This document shows, in pieces, positions 5,038-7,324 of a stretch of DNA of 7,324 nucleotides. The position numbers and the translations under genes were made by a program. Within the stretch, counting starts at the first letter, position 1. Each line of letters starts with the position of its first letter. Origin of the DNA: DASPKO01 sp035628055 (GTDB lineage: Bacteria; Planctomycetota; Phycisphaerae; Phycisphaerales; UBA1924); NCBI GenBank assembly GCA_035628055.1, contig DASPKO010000058.1, forward strand, positions 1 through 7,324, in the 5' to 3' direction. A model generated the notes under the pieces. The model saw nothing but the letters and a program-made list of their open reading frames with translations, searched no databases and was not told the DNA's origin.

Positions 5038-7324
5038 TCAACGTGACCCCGGCCCGGGGGCCGCGTCGCCCTTCGGGGCCGCGCGGAAGCGCCACGGGGC
5101 GACACTTCCGTCTCGCCCGATCCGCGCCCCGCACGCCCCGTGCACGTGCGTGGTCAGCCAGCCGGGATGCTCCCGGAGCCGGCCCCACCGGGTGTCGGTG
5201 GCGCGGCGCGGGCCGGTGGAGGCGATCAGCACGCGCGGCCCGACGAGCGCGGCCAGCTCGGCCGCGGCGTCGCTGAAAGCCCCGTGGTGGGGGACCTCCA
5301 GCACGTGTGCGCCGAGAGCGTCGCGGCGCTCCGCCAGCAGGCTCCGGATCGCCGCGTGCTGGATGTCGCCCGTCAGCAGGACATGCCGCGCCCCGGCGGG
5401 GGTGGGCACGCGCACGCGGGCCACGAGCGAGGCGTCGTTGTCCGCCGCGGGACGGAATGACGCGGGCGGCCAGAGGAACTCGAGCGTCGCCGGCCCGAGC
5501 TGGACCCGGTCGCCCGCGGCCACGCCGACGACCTCCACGCCCAGGGCCCGGAGCCGCCCGAGCAACCGCGCGGCGGGCCCATCCGGCCTGGTGGCCACCG
5601 ACTCAAGAAACTGCGGCGGCACGAGCACGCGGCGCACGCCGAGCACGGGGGCCGCCTCGGCCAGGGCCGAGTAATGGTCGAGGTCATCGTGCGTGATGAC
5701 GACGGTCGGCACGTGCCAGGCCCCCAGGGCCCGGGCGGCCCGGGGCACGAGCCGCCGGCCGGCGCCGGGGTGGAGCGAGCCGCAATCCCACATGAGCATG
5801 TGCTCGCGCAGCGGCCCGTCGCGGACGCGCAGGATGAGGCACGATCCGTCGCCCACCGCCAGGGCGTCGAGGCGGGCCAGGCCGCGCCACGACAGCGCCG
5901 GCCCGAGCGCGGTCTCGATGCCGAGCCAGAGGCCAAGGCCCGCGAGAGCGGTCGCGCCGGGGAGGGGACGCAGGGCCACCAGGGCCGCGACGAGCGCCGC
6001 CACCGCGGCCGCGGCGAGGGGCGCACTGATCGGCGGCATGACCAGGCCCGACCCGGGCAGACCGTCGATCCACCCGACCACCGCGCCGGTTGCCTCGGCC
6101 AGCCAGGCGATCGGCGCCGCGAGCGTGCTCGCGGCGTCGGGCCAGAGGGCGGCGACCACGATCAGCGGATACCCGGCGCACAGCAGGAGCGCGACCACCG
6201 GCGCCAGCAGCAACGTGGCCGGGACGGCCAGGGGGCTGAACTGGCCGGTGTGGTACATCACCACCGGCGTCGCGACCAGCCAGCACAACACCGCCGCCGT
6301 GGCGGCTCGGGCGGACCGGTCGCCCAGCACGCGGAGCGACACGCCGAGGGTCGTTCGCGGCGCCGCCCGGGGCACCAACCGCGTGCGCGCCGAGCCCACG
6401 AGCCGCTCATGCACCGGGTCGGCCCAGAGCAGGAGCGCCGCGACGATGCCCAGCGAGAGCTGGAATCCCAGCGACCACAGGTCCAGGGGACGCCAGATCA
6501 GCAGGCCAACGCCGATCCACCCCAGGACCCCCACGCGGTCGTATCGCCTCCCGGCGGCCTCGGCGACCACAAAGGCCAGCACCATGACAGCGGCGCGCCA
6601 CACCGGGGCCTGCGCCGGTAGCGCCAGCAGGTACACGCCGATGACGCCGGCCAGGACGATCGGCTCAAGGCGGCCGCGGTCGCCCAGGGCACGGACCACC
6701 ACGCGCACCAATCCCGCGAGAACCACCAGGTGGAACCCGGAGATCACCAGCAGGTGAACGATGCCCAGTCGTGTCATCGAGGCCGACAGCTCCGCCAGCG
6801 CGTCGTCCTGCACCCCGAGCAGGAGCGCGCCCAGCATCGGCCCGGCGCCCCCGGCGTCTCTCAGATCGACGGGCGGGCCGCCGGGGGGGCCGTCCTCAGG
6901 CCGGTCGGTCGCCCGGGCCAGGCAGGCCCGGGCCCCGTCGCGCACGCGCGCCAGGACCCGGGCCGCGGCGCCGCGGAGCGCGGCGGCGGGGCCTGGCTCC
7001 CAGTGCACGGGCTCGACCAGGCGCGGCGACGGCACCGAGAGATTGCCCGCCCGCCCCGACTGGGCCGCCCAGAGCCGCCCATCCGGCTCGCCCGGGTTCA
7101 GCGGCGCCGCCGGGGTCGACAGGAGCCCGGTGAGCCGGACCGGGGTTCCCGCGCCGGGCAGGCGGCCGGCCCCGGCGACGTAGGCCGTGACCCGGCCGAC
7201 GCACGGCTGCCATCCCGCCGCGTCCTGCGCGCGCCAGACCCGCACCTCCAACCGTGTGGCGACTTGGCGGCCCGGGGCGGCGAAGGCGCCCATGCTCGCG
7301 GGGGCACGCTGCGGCGTTGCCAGC
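5038..7324 (-). CDS. comEC: ComEC/Rec2 family competence protein (DNA uptake channel), 5'-truncated
   Basis: ComEC is an inner-membrane protein that carries single-stranded DNA into the cytoplasm during natural transformation. The frame stays open to the right edge. The ATG at 7293 is probably internal, because the membrane segments normally preceding the OB-fold region are missing. Numbered from that ATG, residues about 10-95 are the OB-like (DUF4131) region with LNPGEPDGRLWAAQ. Residues about 150-460 are the polytopic Competence domain, with HLLVISGFHLVVL (180-192), ALPAQAPVWRAAVMV (224-238) and a LGFQLS motif (275-280). Residues about 475-735 are a metallo-beta-lactamase-like domain with GDGSCLIL (481-488), ITHDDLDH (533-540, the HxDxDH metal motif), LLTGDIQ (639-645) and VPHHG (667-671). 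The metal motifs look intact, so a nuclease-type active site is plausible. The usual GQGDA loop reads GDGSC. The stop is 4 bases from that of the convergent efflux gene. No other competence gene is in view. Confidence 0.94.
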   Translation of the reverse strand, partial: LATPQRAPASMGAFAAPGRQVATRLEVRVWRAQDAAGWQPCVGRVTAYVAGAGRLPGAGTPVRLTGLLSTPAAPLNPGEPDGRLWAAQSGRAGNLSVPSPRLVEPVHWEPGPAAALRGAAARVLARVRDGARACLARATDRPEDGPPGGPPVDLRDAGGAGPMLGALLLGVQDDALAELSASMTRLGIVHLLVISGFHLVVLAGLVRVVVRALGDRGRLEPIVLAGVIGVYLLALPAQAPVWRAAVMVLAFVVAEAAGRRYDRVGVLGWIGVGLLIWRPLDLWSLGFQLSLGIVAALLLWADPVHERLVGSARTRLVPRAAPRTTLGVSLRVLGDRSARAATAAVLCWLVATPVVMYHTGQFSPLAVPATLLLAPVVALLLCAGYPLIVVAALWPDAASTLAAPIAWLAEATGAVVGWIDGLPGSGLVMPPISAPLAAAAVAALVAALVALRPLPGATALAGLGLWLGIETALGPALSWRGLARLDALAVGDGSCLILRVRDGPLREHMLMWDCGSLHPGAGRRLVPRAARALGAWHVPTVVITHDDLDHYSALAEAAPVLGVRRVLVPPQFLESVATRPDGPAARLLGRLRALGVEVVGVAAGDRVQLGPATLEFLWPPASFRPAADNDASLVARVRVPTPAGARHVLLTGDIQHAAIRSLLAERRDALGAHVLEVPHHGAFSDAAAELAALVGPRVLIASTGPRRATDTRWGRLREHPGWLTTHVHGACGARIGRDGSVAPWRFRAAPKGDAAPGPGSR
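5061..5086 (+). terminator. Candidate terminator hairpin with UUCG tetraloop for the efflux unit
   Basis: On the plus strand, a 10-pair stem with one internal C/C mismatch and one U-G pair (5061-5071 with 5076-5086) closes a TTCG loop at 5072-5075 through a C-G pair, the known extra-stable cUUCGg tetraloop. It begins 28 bases after the stop of the outer-membrane protein gene. It lies inside the 3' end of convergent comEC (about residues 736-745), where 4 bases of intergenic DNA leave no other room. No T-run follows, so it is not a classical intrinsic terminator. It could instead protect the mRNA 3' end or act with Rho. On the minus strand the loop is CGAA, without special stability, which favours a plus-strand role. 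Confidence 0.45.

Noticed and set aside
1560..5105. A 1181-codon open frame on the minus strand antisense to the ATPase, permease and channel genes
   Set aside because: In very GC-rich coding DNA the opposite strand often lacks stops. Its product is low-complexity (rich in His, Asp, Gln, Arg, Gly) with no recognisable motif, while the plus-strand genes show clear family motifs across the whole stretch.
5674..6757. Plus-strand open frames of 315 and 354 codons opposite comEC
   Set aside because: They are antisense shadows of the ComEC membrane and nuclease domains, low-complexity, with no family resemblance.
7291..7293. ATG as the true start of comEC
   Set aside because: The frame is open to the window edge and the usual N-terminal membrane segments are missing, so this is most likely an internal Met.

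Overview
The window is a very GC-rich, almost fully coding stretch of a bacterial chromosome. It holds five genes, two of them cut by the window edges. Four genes on the plus strand (1-5033) form one compact unit encoding a tripartite ABC efflux system of the MacAB-TolC type. A fifth gene, comEC, runs on the minus strand from beyond the right edge and ends only 4 bases from the efflux unit.

Organism: the outer-membrane and adaptor proteins imply a diderm. The remembered style of three proteins points to Planctomycetota, perhaps a Phycisphaerae-like lineage. These are the adaptor (NNPGSVIMEIADL, KARVDEANVAPVR), the TolC-like protein (SIEEARAAALRHNLDLKVAL, LRTSTDVLDAAARLAEAQ, LAFATGTLLG) and ComEC (LNPGEPDGRLWAAQ, VISGFHL). 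This is inference from memory, not a search result; another GC-rich diderm such as Myxococcota is possible.

Layout: 1-1126 is a periplasmic adaptor lacking its N-terminus. 1123-1965 is the ABC ATPase, with a 4-base overlap to the adaptor. 1956-3203 is the MacB/FtsX-fold permease, with a 10-base overlap to the ATPase. 3213-5033 is a probable outer-membrane lipoprotein of the TolC/OEP family, after a 9-base gap. 5038-7324 on the minus strand is ComEC/Rec2 without its N-terminus. No stretch over 300 bases lacks a gene, and the only intergenic DNA is 3204-3212 and 5034-5037. The promoters of both transcription units lie outside the window. I saw no RNA genes, insertion sequences or CRISPR arrays.

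How it works together: ATPase and permease should form the inner-membrane motor, which in the classical MacB family is one fused polypeptide but here is two genes. The adaptor would bridge it to the outer-membrane channel. The substrate cannot be read from the sequence. ComEC is the inner-membrane channel for single-stranded DNA in natural transformation and is probably unrelated in function.

I see no convincing undescribed system. The points worth a second look are structural: two perfect GC-only inverted repeats placed in codons for Pro/Ala/Gly-rich linkers of two efflux proteins, and a hairpin with a UUCG tetraloop just past the efflux unit, inside the 3' end of the convergent comEC.
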